A stretch of DNA of 48,442 bases from Eubacterium ramulus ATCC 29099 (GCF_000469345.1 NZ_KI271113.1:29694-78135), one strand, 5' to 3'; positions 40,267-48,442 are shown, counted from the first letter of the stretch. A program made the numbers and translations. The notes: generated from the sequence alone by a model not told the origin.

Positions 40267-41253
40267 GTGGAACTGAAAGAAGAAAAGATGCTGCAGGTGG
40301 AGGAAACTTCCGGAACAGAAGGGCAGGGAGCGGTAAGCAAGCCGGTGACCGGTACGGATCAGATCATCACGTTAGATCGTCTGGCAGCATCTGTATATGA
40401 AAATGACAATGAAACCGATGATCTGAATTGGCACGAATTACAGAATTCCATGCTCAAGCAGAAGATTTTGACAGGCATGCTGATCTCCATGGAGCGGCAC
40501 TCCATTGGAGAGGGAAAAACTGTGAATGTGGCTTTGGCAGATTACCAGGGCTATCGTGTGATGATCCCAGTAACAGAGATGAACATCATTCTGTCAGAAC
40601 AGGATGAGGGGGATATGACCAAGAAGATCCGTATCACATCTAACATGATTGGTTGTGAGATTGATTTCATCGTATTAAAACTGGATGCTGCGACACATTC
40701 GGTGGTCGCATCACGAAAAAAGGCAATGGAGAAAAAAGTGCAAAACTTTTACCGCCCACAAGTGGAAGGCGAAGCACCACTGATTCAGGAAGGGAGCGTT
40801 GTGGAAGCGAGAATCCTGGCGGTTACAGAACATCTGCTCCGTTTGGAGTGCTTTGGCCTGGAGTGTTTCATCAGGACGTATGAGTTAGTGCGGGCGTGGA
40901 TGGCGGATGCCAGGGAACATTACCGCGTAGGAGATACGACGCTGGTGCGGATTCACAAGATCCAGGAAGCGGGTGGAAAACTGAGTATTACGGTGGAAGG
41001 AAAATCATTAGACCATACCACATGTTACGCATGCAAAAAGCAGGGAAAATATATCGGAACAGTAACGGGAATCCATGATGGTTTGATTTTTATTCGCCTG
41101 CAGGTTGGGACGAATGCGATTGCTCATTCGGTGGAAGACCGTCAGCTACTGCCACGCAAAAAGGATGACGTATATTTTATTTGTACAAGAATGGACGAAG
41201 AAAAGGAAGTAGCAATCGGTATCATTTCACGTGTCATCCGGTCTGCGAGGTAG
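40267..41253 (+). CDS. Protein with three tandem S1/OB-like domains
   Basis: A 328-residue soluble protein starting at GTG 40267 (AAAGGA upstream). After an acidic, disordered ~60 residues, three beta-barrel-like segments follow: 66-155 ('LTGMLISMERHSIGEGKTVN'), 175-247 ('GSVVEARILAVTEHLLRLEC' with 'YRVGDTTLVRIHKIQ', the clearest S1 pattern) and 259-326 ('GKYIGTVTGIHDGLIFIRL'). A Cys-x2-Cys ('CYACKK') joins the last two. It resembles ribosomal S1 arrays and may bind RNA or ssDNA. It is placed after virD4 in the backbone. Confidence 0.75.
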   Translation: MELKEEKMLQVEETSGTEGQGAVSKPVTGTDQIITLDRLAASVYENDNETDDLNWHELQNSMLKQKILTGMLISMERHSIGEGKTVNVALADYQGYRVMIPVTEMNIILSEQDEGDMTKKIRITSNMIGCEIDFIVLKLDAATHSVVASRKKAMEKKVQNFYRPQVEGEAPLIQEGSVVEARILAVTEHLLRLECFGLECFIRTYELVRAWMADAREHYRVGDTTLVRIHKIQEAGGKLSITVEGKSLDHTTCYACKKQGKYIGTVTGIHDGLIFIRLQVGTNAIAHSVEDRQLLPRKKDDVYFICTRMDEEKEVAIGIISRVIRSAR

Positions 41254-41258
41254 TGTAT

Positions 41259-41909
41259 ATGGAAAAAAAATGCATTTACCCAGAGCAGGGGGCGGAAATA
41301 ACCGCGTATGAGCGGGCATTAAATTGTCTGATTTTCATGCTGGTCTATCTTTTAGCAGGCATCCTATGCATGTTTCTTCCAGTCATATTTGGAATACATG
41401 CCTGCTATATAGTTTGGTGTGTGGCAGCAGGCAGTTTCTTTTGGACCGCTATCTTATTATGGAAGAAACGGAGCATATACGAGGAGCAGGTGACAGAAGT
41501 AGCAAACAGTTTGATTTCCATTGAAGAGGAGACCTTGAAATGCTATCAGGCAGTTGGAAATGTATATGAGTCCTGCTGGATACATTTTTCGGATATTACG
41601 GACGTTATGTTTAATAAGAAGAAACAGGCTTTTTTGATTCAGATCACAGAAGATCCGAAGCGGAAAAGTGAGATCTGTGTTAATTCGGTGCTGGTAGAAG
41701 AAAATCTATTTGAAGTGAGAGGCGGAAATTATAAATTAGACGAATTTTTAAAAATCTTTCAAAAGGTGATACCCTATGGCCATAGTAATCAACGTATAGA
41801 CATTGAGTTAGTTAGAAAGCAATGGGAATCCGCTATAAGAATGAAGAAATTTTATCAATGGTTGCCCTGGGGCATTTTAGGAGTTATCGTTATAATGCAG
41901 ATTTTGTAA
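41259..41909 (+). CDS. Membrane protein of the S1-like operon, unknown
   Basis: A 216-residue protein starting five bases after the S1-like gene. Two adjacent N-terminal helices ('NCLIFMLVYLLAGILCMFLP' and 'CYIVWCVAAGSFFWTAILL'), a ~120-residue cytoplasmic domain with the pattern of a membrane-associated PH-like fold, and a C-terminal helix ('YQWLPWGILGVIVIMQIL'). No family recognised. Its ribosome site is weak, so translation is probably coupled to the gene before. Confidence 0.7.
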   Translation: MEKKCIYPEQGAEITAYERALNCLIFMLVYLLAGILCMFLPVIFGIHACYIVWCVAAGSFFWTAILLWKKRSIYEEQVTEVANSLISIEEETLKCYQAVGNVYESCWIHFSDITDVMFNKKKQAFLIQITEDPKRKSEICVNSVLVEENLFEVRGGNYKLDEFLKIFQKVIPYGHSNQRIDIELVRKQWESAIRMKKFYQWLPWGILGVIVIMQIL

Positions 41910-41972
41910 TGGCTAAAATTTTAAACAGTTAATAGATGAAGGTCAATGATGTCGAAAGGAGATGAGGCTGGT

Positions 41973-42200
41973 ATGTATAAAAGTGGTGAAAACGAAACTT
42001 TTGATGGATATAATATCCCGGTTGCTCTTGCAGCAAAAATTATGGGGAAAGATCAGCAATATATCAGGCAGGGATTGGTACAAGGAATTTTACCCATCGG
42101 AACTGCTTTTAAAAGAGAAGGCAGTAAGCATTATGATTATTATATCAGTCCTAAGTTGTTTTATGAATTTACGGGATACAAAATTGATAATTGTCAATAG
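41973..42200 (+). CDS. Small DNA-binding-like protein found in mobile elements
   Basis: A 75-residue protein from ATG 41973 (AAAGGAG upstream lies inside a longer frame that starts at 41946). 'IPVALAAKIMGKDQQYIRQG' then 'LVQGILPIGTAFKREGSKHY' recalls MerR-like excisionase/HTH proteins seen in phages and ICEs of this group. Such proteins often direct excision or regulate integrase, but no integrase is nearby. Confidence 0.65.
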   Translation: MYKSGENETFDGYNIPVALAAKIMGKDQQYIRQGLVQGILPIGTAFKREGSKHYDYYISPKLFYEFTGYKIDNCQ

Positions 42201-42214
42201 CATATCGAAAATGA

Positions 42215-42251
42215 CAAAAGGTGTTTCCATCTAATGTGGGAATGCCTTTTG
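42215..42251. terminator. Hairpin terminator between the element and the NTPase gene
   Basis: CAAAAGG-TGT-TTCC pairs with GGGAA-TG-CCTTTTG around a nine-base loop. Confidence 0.7.
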
Positions 42252-42298
42252 CTATGTGAAGATTTTACAGACTTATATGAAAGTATGAAATATTTTAG

Positions 42299-42327
42299 CT
42301 TACAAATGAGATGAAATTTGATATAAT
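42299..42327 (+). promoter_or_regulatory. Sigma-A promoter of the NTPase gene
   Basis: CTTACA (42299-42304), 17 bases, perfect TATAAT (42322-42327), 58 bases before the start. No element-type motif here. Confidence 0.72.
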
Positions 42328-42384
42328 TATTTAGATAGTAATAGCGAATATGATATTCCATACTAAAGGAGAAGTATTTTCATT

Positions 42385-45300
42385 ATGGACGATAGACAAA
42401 ATATAACTTTTCAAAAATTAACACCTATTGATAATGCTGATATTTCTGTATATGAAGACGCAATTGAATTTTCTTTAAAAAATGATGACATTACAAATGT
42501 TGCTCTTTCTGGTCCTTACAGTGCAGGAAAAAGCAGTATTATTGAGACATACAAGAAAAAACATCCTGATAAAAAATTTGTACATATTTCATTAGCGCAT
42601 TTTGAATGCCCTGAAGAAACTGATTCAGATGATTCTAAGAAAGAATCTTGGATTGAAGGAAAAATATTAAATCAATTATTACATCAGATTCCAGTGAAAC
42701 GGATTCCTCAAACCAATTTTAGAATCAAAAAAGATATGGGGAAAAAAGATATCAAGAAGTTAACGGTATTGATATCTATATTATTGTGCAGTGGAGCTTT
42801 TTTACGTATATCAAATAAAGTCCCAACAATAGTTGAACAAATTCAAGAAGAACGAATCAAACAATTTTTATCAGTTTTTACAAGTGGATATGCAATTATT
42901 ATTGCAACATTACTTTTTGTGATTAGTGCTATTATATGCATTCATAAAATAATAACCGTACAGAAAAATAAAAATTTGTTTCGTAAAATTAGCTATCAAG
43001 GAAATACAATAGAAATATTCGAAACACAAAACGAATCTTATTTTGATAAATATTTGAACGAGGTACTTTATCTTTTTGAACAAGTGGAGGCAGATGTTAT
43101 TGTATTTGAAGATATGGATCGGTTTGATTCAAATGAAATTTTTGTTCGATTACGAGAAGTAAATAATTTAACAAATTTTCATAAAAAGAAATATTTAGAA
43201 GAAAATTCTGAGTCTGGTGAATATAAACCACTACGTTTTTTTTATTTATTGCGTGATGATATTTTTACAACGAAGGATCGCACGAAATTTTTTGATTATA
43301 TTATACCTGTTATTCCTATTCTGGATGCTTCCAATTCATATGATAAGTTTATATCACTTATGAAGAAAGAAAATCTTTTAACACATTTTGATGCAAGTTT
43401 TTTACAACGCTTATCTCTTTATATAGATGATATGAGAGTATTAAAAAATATATATAATGAATTTCGGATATATATGAACAGACTAAATAATACGGAATTG
43501 CAATGGGATAAAATGTTAGCAATCATTGTGTATAAAAATTTGTTTCCAAGGGATTTCAGTGATTTACAACTTGGGCGAGGTTATGTCCATGAGCTTTTTG
43601 GAAAAAAGAATTATTTTAGTGCAAAAAAGAAAGAAATTTTGGAAAATGAAAAGCAGTTACTTATAGAAGAAATTCAAAAGATTGATGCGGAATTACTGAA
43701 TACTATTGAAGAACTGAATGTCTTATATAATGTAAAATATAATAACTTACCACATAATTATGGATATTCTTCTCTTACTTCGGAGGGGAAAAAACAATGG
43801 GCGATTATGGAGAACGAGAAGGAAGCAAGACGGCATACAATCCAAAGTCGTATAAATGGCGATAAATTAAAATATGAAAAGCGTATAGCTGATATTGATC
43901 ATCAATTGATGGTTATAAAAACACAGCAATTACATGAATTGATTGATAGAGATAATGCAGATGAAATATTTATGATCAAGGGATCTAATGTAATAGGAAA
44001 GACATTTGAGTATAAAGAGATTAAAGGTAATTCATACTTTGATTTATTAAAATTCCTTATTCGGGATGGCTATATTGATGAAACATACAATGACTATATG
44101 ACGTACTTTTATGAGGAAAGTATATCTGCCCATGACAAAATCTTTTTGAGAAAAATAACAGATAAATTGGGTGCGGATTTTGAATATTCATTAATGGATG
44201 TTAAAAAAGTTTTGGAATCTCCTGTTTTACGTGAAGTGGATTTTTCAGAAGAGGAGACTTTAAATTTTGATCTTATTTATGGTATTCTTATGCAACAGGA
44301 TAATCCAAAATATCAAAAGTATTTGTACACAGTAATTGTTCAAATTAAGGAAAATCATCGATTTGATTTTGTGGCAAAATTTTACGATTCAGGTAAATTT
44401 GATAGTTTGTTCATTTCAAAATTAAACCAGCAGTGGCCAGAATTTTTCTCTTTTGCAAAAATAAGCGGTAAGTTTTCAACGGAGCAAATTCGGAGATATT
44501 CTATAGATACATTATACTATACAGATGCTCCGATACTGCAACTGGTTAATGTTGATAATTGTCTTAGTGAATATATATCAAATGAGGATGACTATTTAAA
44601 TATTCCAAATGCACGGATTGATACAATAATTTCTCAACTTTCTTTATTGCAGGTATCATTTATATCGATCAATTATTTGAAATCTGAAGAAAAGTTATTT
44701 TTAGCAGTTTATAAAAATCATTTGTATGATTTGTCTTTCGAGAATATTAAATTAATGTTGCAAACACAATATGGTGTAGATGATACTGCTGATATTACAC
44801 ATAAAAATTACACATTAGTACAATCCATGCGGAATGAACCACTTGTAATGTATGTAAATGAAAATATAAATACATATGTAGGAATTATACTTGATAATTG
44901 CGAAGAGAGGATTGAAGATGAAGAAGATTGTGTAATAGAAATTCTTAATAATGACGCTGTTGAGGAAAATTTAAAGAAGCAATATATAAATTATTTATTC
45001 ACAAATATTTATGATTTATCGAAAGTTAAGAATACAACCTTGTGGTCGCAACTCTTGACAAGGCAATTGGTATTTATATCTGTGGATAATATTGCACACT
45101 ATTTTCATAACTTTGGTTTAGATCAGGTGTTAATTGATACAATTAATAACTTAAATAAACCAATCGATTATTCCGGTATGGAACAAGTTTATGGTTCAGA
45201 TATTACGGAACAATTTTTTGATAAAATTATAATAAATAACAATATCAATAATAATAGATACGAAGAAATATTAAATAATTTAAATTATGTATTGGAAACA

Positions 45301-46056
45301 TTTGAAAATAGTGATATTAGTGAGGAAAAAGTATGTATTTTGATAAAAAATCATATTATTGAAATGCATGTCGATGCTTTGAAATATATTCGTATGTATT
45401 ATCCAACGCTTGTTATGACATTTATTGATGCGAATGTGACATCTTATTTGGATATCCTTCCGCAGATTGATTTTAATTTAGATGAGGCTTTACATGTTTT
45501 GGATTTGGATATTGGAGATCCGAAAAAAATAGCAATGCTTGCTTATACAGCAGATAAAATTCCTATATATAACAAAAAATATTCCGATGAGCTATCGGCA
45601 TATATTATAAAAAATAATTTTGATTCAAGTGATGCAAAAGTTATATATAAGAATTATTCATCTTATTCCAATATAATGAAAAATGCAATCTACGAAATTG
45701 CGGAAGATAGCATTAATCAAATTATTTTGGATGAAGATCTTATACTTGATGATCAGTTGATTTCTGATTTGATAACTAAGAGTTCATATAGTATAGATAT
45801 AAAAATACAATTATGGGCTAGTCAATTAGTTTATTTGAATGAGGAAACTTGTAAAAAGCATTTTGATGAACTTGGTGTTCCAGAACTCAAGAGAATATTT
45901 ACCATGCGTAATGTAAAAAGAACATATCAAAAAAATCCAGTTGTTACTAAAATTTTTGAAGTATTAAAAGCAAATGGTTGGATCTACAAATTTTCAGAAT
46001 GTAAGGATGATACTGATCTATATATAGTTACTAAAACAGGACCATTAAAAAAATGA
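42385..46056 (+). CDS. Large YobI-family P-loop NTPase, membrane-associated
   Basis: A 1223-residue protein. Residues 9-50 hold the opening 'LTPIDNADISVYEDAIEFSL' and Walker A 'GPYSAGKS' (43-50); Walker B is 'VIVFEDMDRFD' (Glu242-Asp243). Two membrane helices lie at about 128-146 and 163-190, between Walker A and B. The remaining ~850 residues are Asn/Ile/Asp-rich helices without known motifs and probably form a sensor array of repeats. This layout fits the YobI-like P-loop NTPases, which are common in accessory islands and are suspected of anti-phage function. Very AT-rich, with its own promoter: likely cargo. No partner effector gene is adjacent. Confidence 0.82.
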   Translation: MDDRQNITFQKLTPIDNADISVYEDAIEFSLKNDDITNVALSGPYSAGKSSIIETYKKKHPDKKFVHISLAHFECPEETDSDDSKKESWIEGKILNQLLHQIPVKRIPQTNFRIKKDMGKKDIKKLTVLISILLCSGAFLRISNKVPTIVEQIQEERIKQFLSVFTSGYAIIIATLLFVISAIICIHKIITVQKNKNLFRKISYQGNTIEIFETQNESYFDKYLNEVLYLFEQVEADVIVFEDMDRFDSNEIFVRLREVNNLTNFHKKKYLEENSESGEYKPLRFFYLLRDDIFTTKDRTKFFDYIIPVIPILDASNSYDKFISLMKKENLLTHFDASFLQRLSLYIDDMRVLKNIYNEFRIYMNRLNNTELQWDKMLAIIVYKNLFPRDFSDLQLGRGYVHELFGKKNYFSAKKKEILENEKQLLIEEIQKIDAELLNTIEELNVLYNVKYNNLPHNYGYSSLTSEGKKQWAIMENEKEARRHTIQSRINGDKLKYEKRIADIDHQLMVIKTQQLHELIDRDNADEIFMIKGSNVIGKTFEYKEIKGNSYFDLLKFLIRDGYIDETYNDYMTYFYEESISAHDKIFLRKITDKLGADFEYSLMDVKKVLESPVLREVDFSEEETLNFDLIYGILMQQDNPKYQKYLYTVIVQIKENHRFDFVAKFYDSGKFDSLFISKLNQQWPEFFSFAKISGKFSTEQIRRYSIDTLYYTDAPILQLVNVDNCLSEYISNEDDYLNIPNARIDTIISQLSLLQVSFISINYLKSEEKLFLAVYKNHLYDLSFENIKLMLQTQYGVDDTADITHKNYTLVQSMRNEPLVMYVNENINTYVGIILDNCEERIEDEEDCVIEILNNDAVEENLKKQYINYLFTNIYDLSKVKNTTLWSQLLTRQLVFISVDNIAHYFHNFGLDQVLIDTINNLNKPIDYSGMEQVYGSDITEQFFDKIIINNNINNNRYEEILNNLNYVLETFENSDISEEKVCILIKNHIIEMHVDALKYIRMYYPTLVMTFIDANVTSYLDILPQIDFNLDEALHVLDLDIGDPKKIAMLAYTADKIPIYNKKYSDELSAYIIKNNFDSSDAKVIYKNYSSYSNIMKNAIYEIAEDSINQIILDEDLILDDQLISDLITKSSYSIDIKIQLWASQLVYLNEETCKKHFDELGVPELKRIFTMRNVKRTYQKNPVVTKIFEVLKANGWIYKFSECKDDTDLYIVTKTGPLKK

Positions 46057-46306
46057 AATATTGCTCCAAATTATTTCAACAAAAATGAATACCATTTTAG
46101 TTAGAAAATATTGCAGAATTAACAAAAATAAAAAACGGTAGCGGCAAATAAAAGTGGTCTAAATTGCTATGAAAAGTGGTAGGTAATACGCTGGTAATAC
46201 ACAAAAATGCTTACAAATGCTGTAAATATAAGCCCCACTGCTTCCGTAGAGCAGGCTTCTGATGAGGGCAAATTCTAAATAGAAAGCTTGATTTTATAGG
46301 CTTTTT

Positions 46307-46345
46307 GGAGAGTCTTTGGAGAAATCCGAAGGCTCTCTTTTTTTT
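46307..46345 (+). terminator. Intrinsic terminator
   Basis: GGAGAG with following bases pairs with GGCTCTC, loop of about 15 bases, followed by eight T. Confidence 0.75.
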
Positions 46346-46357
46346 ATAAAAGTGTAT

Positions 46358-46397
46358 GTGGACGAGAATAATATTGAAATGTCCACATCTCGTCCAC
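46358..46397. repeat. Compound inverted repeat GTGGACGAGA/TCTCGTCCAC
   Basis: GTGGACGAGA (46358-46367) and TCTCGTCCAC (46388-46397) are a perfect pair; an inner GTCCACAT (46381-46388) also pairs with ATGTGGAC overlapping the left arm. It could be a recombination or regulator site. Confidence 0.6.
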
Positions 46398-46504
46398 GTA
46401 AATTTAAAATGTGGAGCTGACTTGAAAAAGTAAATTCCAGTGCAAGAAGAGGAAAAATCGTAAAAAATAGGGTATGTAGAAATTAATCTACATACCCTAA
46501 AATT

Positions 46505-46705
46505 TTATTTTTGCTCATTAAGATTACTCAATGCTTCAACGTCACGTTCCAATTCTTTCATTATTACCCAGAATAAATTCTGCATATCATCACTAAATTC
46601 ATCATATACTTGAATTGCTCTCATAGTGGCATGTATACCATTTAATGACCATAATATCTGTTCTAGTTTGACTGATATTTCCTGCGTTGGTATTTGTTTC
46701 TTCAA
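46505..46705 (-). CDS. Small helical protein, unknown
   Basis: A 66-residue ORF, helical and acidic ('LEQILWSLNGIHATMRAIQV', 'DDMQNLFWVIMKELERDVEA'). It recalls small, conserved Lachnospiraceae proteins without function. Its first codons overlap, in another frame, a phage-type coiled-coil remnant, so the junction may be the scar of a deletion or insertion; the real start is uncertain. Confidence 0.5.
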   Translation of the reverse strand: MKKQIPTQEISVKLEQILWSLNGIHATMRAIQVYDEFSDDMQNLFWVIMKELERDVEALSNLNEQK

Positions 46706-46919
46706 TTACTTGCTGAATAAGACCATCAAGGTCGTCTAAACGAGCATTTAACCATTCCTCTGTTTCATCGTAGAATGTGTCAAGTAATTGCTCTTGGTCA
46801 CTTAAATACTGTTGATATTCAGTATCTTCCAAATCAGATTTAGCTTCCTTTAAATTCTGATGTAACTGTTGAATCTTACTCTGAGTTTCCTCTGAGTTAT
46901 CACCGCCATGTACGAATAA
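46602..46919 (-). pseudogene. Fragment of a phage tail or tape-measure-like coiled-coil protein
   Basis: From 46919 leftward the frame reads a Gln/Glu-rich coiled coil ('ETQSKIQQLHQNLKEAK', 'EWLNARLDDLDGLIQQVIEE', then 'TNTNAGNIS'), very like internal parts of Siphoviridae tape-measure proteins. There is no start codon region, a stop lies just upstream, and the phage-like reading stops at about 46690 where another frame takes over. It is a decayed prophage relic. Confidence 0.55.
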
Positions 46920-46938
46920 CTATGCAGCGTAATATTTA

Positions 46939-48072
46939 TTATATTGCATGTATAAATTGATTTACATAGAACAATGCAGCCCCGATAGCAGGAGTGTATT
47001 GTCCATTTGTGCCAACAAAAATGTGCTCTTTGTTTAATGCGAATGGTGAGGAAACATTGATATGTTTAGTCAGGTAGGCAATGTCGTCCTCTAAAAAATA
47101 TGGTGCCAGATAACCACTGATGATAATAGGCGCATCAATAATTAAATTAATGTTTTTCATGGCAAAGGCCAGGTGATGGAGATAATCTTTCCAGATTTGT
47201 GTAAGCTGGGGAGATTTTTTTTCGCGTAAAAGAGAGAAAAAGTCTTTTATATTCATACCGGCAGCCTGTTCCAGAGCGTTGGCGGAACAGTAAGTTTCCA
47301 GACAGCCGCGGTTTCCGCAATAACAGAGAGGTCCATCTGGATTAATACAGATATGTTCGATCGTGCCGCTGTGCATAGAACTTCCCTGATGAATCTGGTG
47401 GTTTGTGATGATAGCGCCTCCGAGATTACGATTCAGTAGAAAGACAACGGCGCTGTCAAGTTCCGGGTGTTTCCATAATTCCAGAAAGGCAGCAGACTTT
47501 GAATCATGTTCCAAATAACATGGATAAGGCAGATAACGGGAAAAGTCCTCCAGTATCATGCCTGTATTGTTCATGATATTTCCATAAAGCACAGTAGAGT
47601 GATCAGGGGAGGTGATTCCTTGTGTAGCGATGGAAACACCAAGTATCTTTTCTTCATCATACTGATTTGTGGCAATGAATTCTTTGATTTTATCGGTGAC
47701 CTGCTTATAGTAATCCGGCGTGTTGGAATATGGAAATGGAATGGTATTGGTATAGAGTGCATTTCCGTACAGGTCAACGGCAGTGATATGGAACATATTC
47801 TTTAAAATACCAATGCCAATGGAAATTCTGAAGTCAGATACAATCTGAATCGCATTTGCTTTTCTTCCGCCGGTGGATTCGAAATATCCATTTTTTTCTA
47901 TTAAGCCATCCTGCTCTAACAGGTTCAGATTCTGGCTTACGGTGGACAATCCCATCTGTAAATCCTGAACGATCTGGAGCTTGGATGTTATTTTTTTTCT
48001 GTAGATGTATTGATAAACTTTTGATCTGTTTATTTTTTTTACGCTGATATTGGTTAAACCTTTTTCACTCAT
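46939..48072 (-). CDS. ROK-family transcriptional regulator
   Basis: A 377-residue protein. N-terminal winged helix ('KLQIVQDLQMGLSTVSQNLN' then 'LLEQDGLIEKNGYF'), followed by the sugar-kinase-like ROK fold with 'GVSIATQGI' and 'LEHDSKSAAFLELW'. The zinc motif 'GPLCYCGNRGCLETYCS' is intact. NagC/XylR-type members repress sugar uptake or metabolism genes and release DNA on binding sugar. The changed 'HDSKS' in place of the usual NDAN suggests no kinase activity. Chromosomal in style; target genes may start right of the window. Confidence 0.92.
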   Translation of the reverse strand: MSEKGLTNISVKKINRSKVYQYIYRKKITSKLQIVQDLQMGLSTVSQNLNLLEQDGLIEKNGYFESTGGRKANAIQIVSDFRISIGIGILKNMFHITAVDLYGNALYTNTIPFPYSNTPDYYKQVTDKIKEFIATNQYDEEKILGVSIATQGITSPDHSTVLYGNIMNNTGMILEDFSRYLPYPCYLEHDSKSAAFLELWKHPELDSAVVFLLNRNLGGAIITNHQIHQGSSMHSGTIEHICINPDGPLCYCGNRGCLETYCSANALEQAAGMNIKDFFSLLREKKSPQLTQIWKDYLHHLAFAMKNINLIIDAPIIISGYLAPYFLEDDIAYLTKHINVSSPFALNKEHIFVGTNGQYTPAIGAALFYVNQFIHAI

Positions 48073-48442
48073 AAGATTCTCCTGATTCTGTTATGGTAGC
48101 TGTTTTATAAATTATATATTTGATATAGTCTGGCAGAGCGCAAAAACTTGTCAGATTTTCTGGATTATATTATTTCCTGAATTGTTATAGATAGAGTTAA
48201 GTTCTAGCTTTATGTATATTGTAGTATATAGAAAGTGAAAATGCAATAACGATAATAAGAACAGTAATGGTCAATATAACTGATAAAAATGCACAAAATA
48301 AGATTAAAAAAATTATACTTTTTGTCAATAGACTTTTAGATAGGGAGAATATATACTCGACTTACAGTTAAGATATAAACGTAAGTTTGAAACATAACAA
48401 AAAGAAAACATGGAGACCAGCTATGAAAAGTCAACCATAAAT
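48073..48442. other. Intergenic region upstream of the ROK gene
   Basis: AT-rich, no complete gene. An imperfect repeat (TCTGGCAG ... TCAGATTTTCTGG, about 48129-48162) may be an operator for the ROK protein. An ATG at 48410 opens a frame that is still open at the window edge, without a clear ribosome site. Confidence 0.4.

Larger units (their letters stand above)
2523..42200. mobile_element. Conjugative element backbone (ICE or plasmid-like), ends not found
   Basis: The region carries VirB2-, VirB6-, PrgI-, VirB4- and VirD4-like proteins, a cell-wall hydrolase, SSB, ParM/ParR-like segregation proteins, a sortase-assembled pilus and its own signal peptidase. Most backbone operons share the same GTTTCC-N16-CGTATAT element, which ties them together as one unit. 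AT-rich cargo interrupts it at 7.7-9.9, 16.6-18.8 and 35.6-37.8 kb. The limits given are only the first shared promoter and the last likely backbone gene. No relaxase, recombinase or attachment repeats were recognised. Confidence 0.75.
46057..46504. other. Gene-free AT-rich gap after the NTPase
   Basis: No credible ORF. It contains a terminator (46307-46345), a compound inverted repeat (46358-46397) and a stretch near 46195-46265 with short repeats (GGTAATAC twice, TGCTTACAAATGCT). The gap could include an old integration junction, but no attachment core is identified. Confidence 0.5.

Noticed and set aside
41168-41176. GACGTATATT near the end of the S1-like gene as a promoter for 41259
   Set aside because: No GTT-type first box at N16, and the two genes are five bases apart in one operon.
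42807-42816. ACGTATATC inside the NTPase gene
   Set aside because: No matching first box; coding sequence of a membrane helix region in AT-rich DNA.
1-48442. Insertion sequence, tRNA, rRNA or CRISPR array
   Set aside because: None recognised by reading; no transposase-like protein and no regularly spaced repeats.

Overview
The window looks like a low-to-mid GC Gram-positive gut Firmicute, most probably a Lachnospiraceae relative (Blautia/Roseburia/Dorea type). The basis is strong AGGAGG ribosome sites, ATGA gene overlaps, class C sortases with LPxTG pilins, a Gram-positive type IV secretion system (PrgI, VirB4, VirD4) and gene families typical of that group. I see no rRNA or tRNA genes. About 40 kb (2.5-42.2 kb) reads as the backbone of one large conjugative element (an ICE, or a conjugative plasmid region). 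No relaxase, integrase or attachment site is recognisable, so the element probably continues outside the window or is incomplete.

Layout. 0.2-2.4 kb: AbiEi-like antitoxin, YaiI/YqxD protein, a small ORF, and a Phd/ParE toxin-antitoxin pair. 2.5-7.6 kb: VirB2-like and VirB6-like membrane proteins and a bifunctional cell-wall hydrolase. 7.7-9.9 kb: AT-rich cargo (RelB antitoxin with a PIN toxin, a holin-like peptide remnant, small membrane proteins, an SdpI-like protein). 10-16.5 kb: an HTH protein, a membrane-anchored surface protein, PrgI, VirB4 and an accessory protein. 16.6-18.8 kb: an AT-rich three-gene cassette (zinc ribbon, unknown, DUF2971-like). 19-27.4 kb: a pilus operon (major pilin, two sortases, a repeat protein, a thioester tip adhesin). 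27.5-30.2 kb: ParM/ParR-like segregation proteins and signal peptidase I. 30.4-35.6 kb: SSB, a duplicated annealing-protein-like gene, and unknown element genes. 35.7-37.7 kb: an AT-rich, minus-strand ECF sigma/anti-sigma/secreted-protein cargo. 38-42.2 kb: VirD4 coupling protein, a triple S1-like protein, a membrane protein and a small DNA-binding protein. 42.4-46.1 kb: a large YobI-type P-loop NTPase. 46.5-48.1 kb: phage-derived remnants and a ROK regulator.

The most striking signal is not a gene. Eleven intergenic sites share a bipartite, promoter-like element, GTTTCC-N16-CGTATAT, always with exactly 16 bases between the two boxes. Each lies upstream of a different backbone operon (virB2/virB6, HTH protein, surface protein, prgI/virB4, pilus, parM, ssb, two unknown genes, virD4, S1 protein). 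The inserted cargo genes instead carry ordinary TTGACA-N17-TATAAT type promoters. This suggests an element-wide regulon read by a dedicated sigma factor or activator, joining DNA transfer, surface adhesion, segregation and ssDNA handling. A second recurring signal, TGTAATTA-N5-TAATTACA, looks like an operator. Several regulon members have structured leaders (attenuator before ssb and prgI, palindromes and a mini-ORF before the pilin), and a separate candidate structured RNA lies at 33739-33832.
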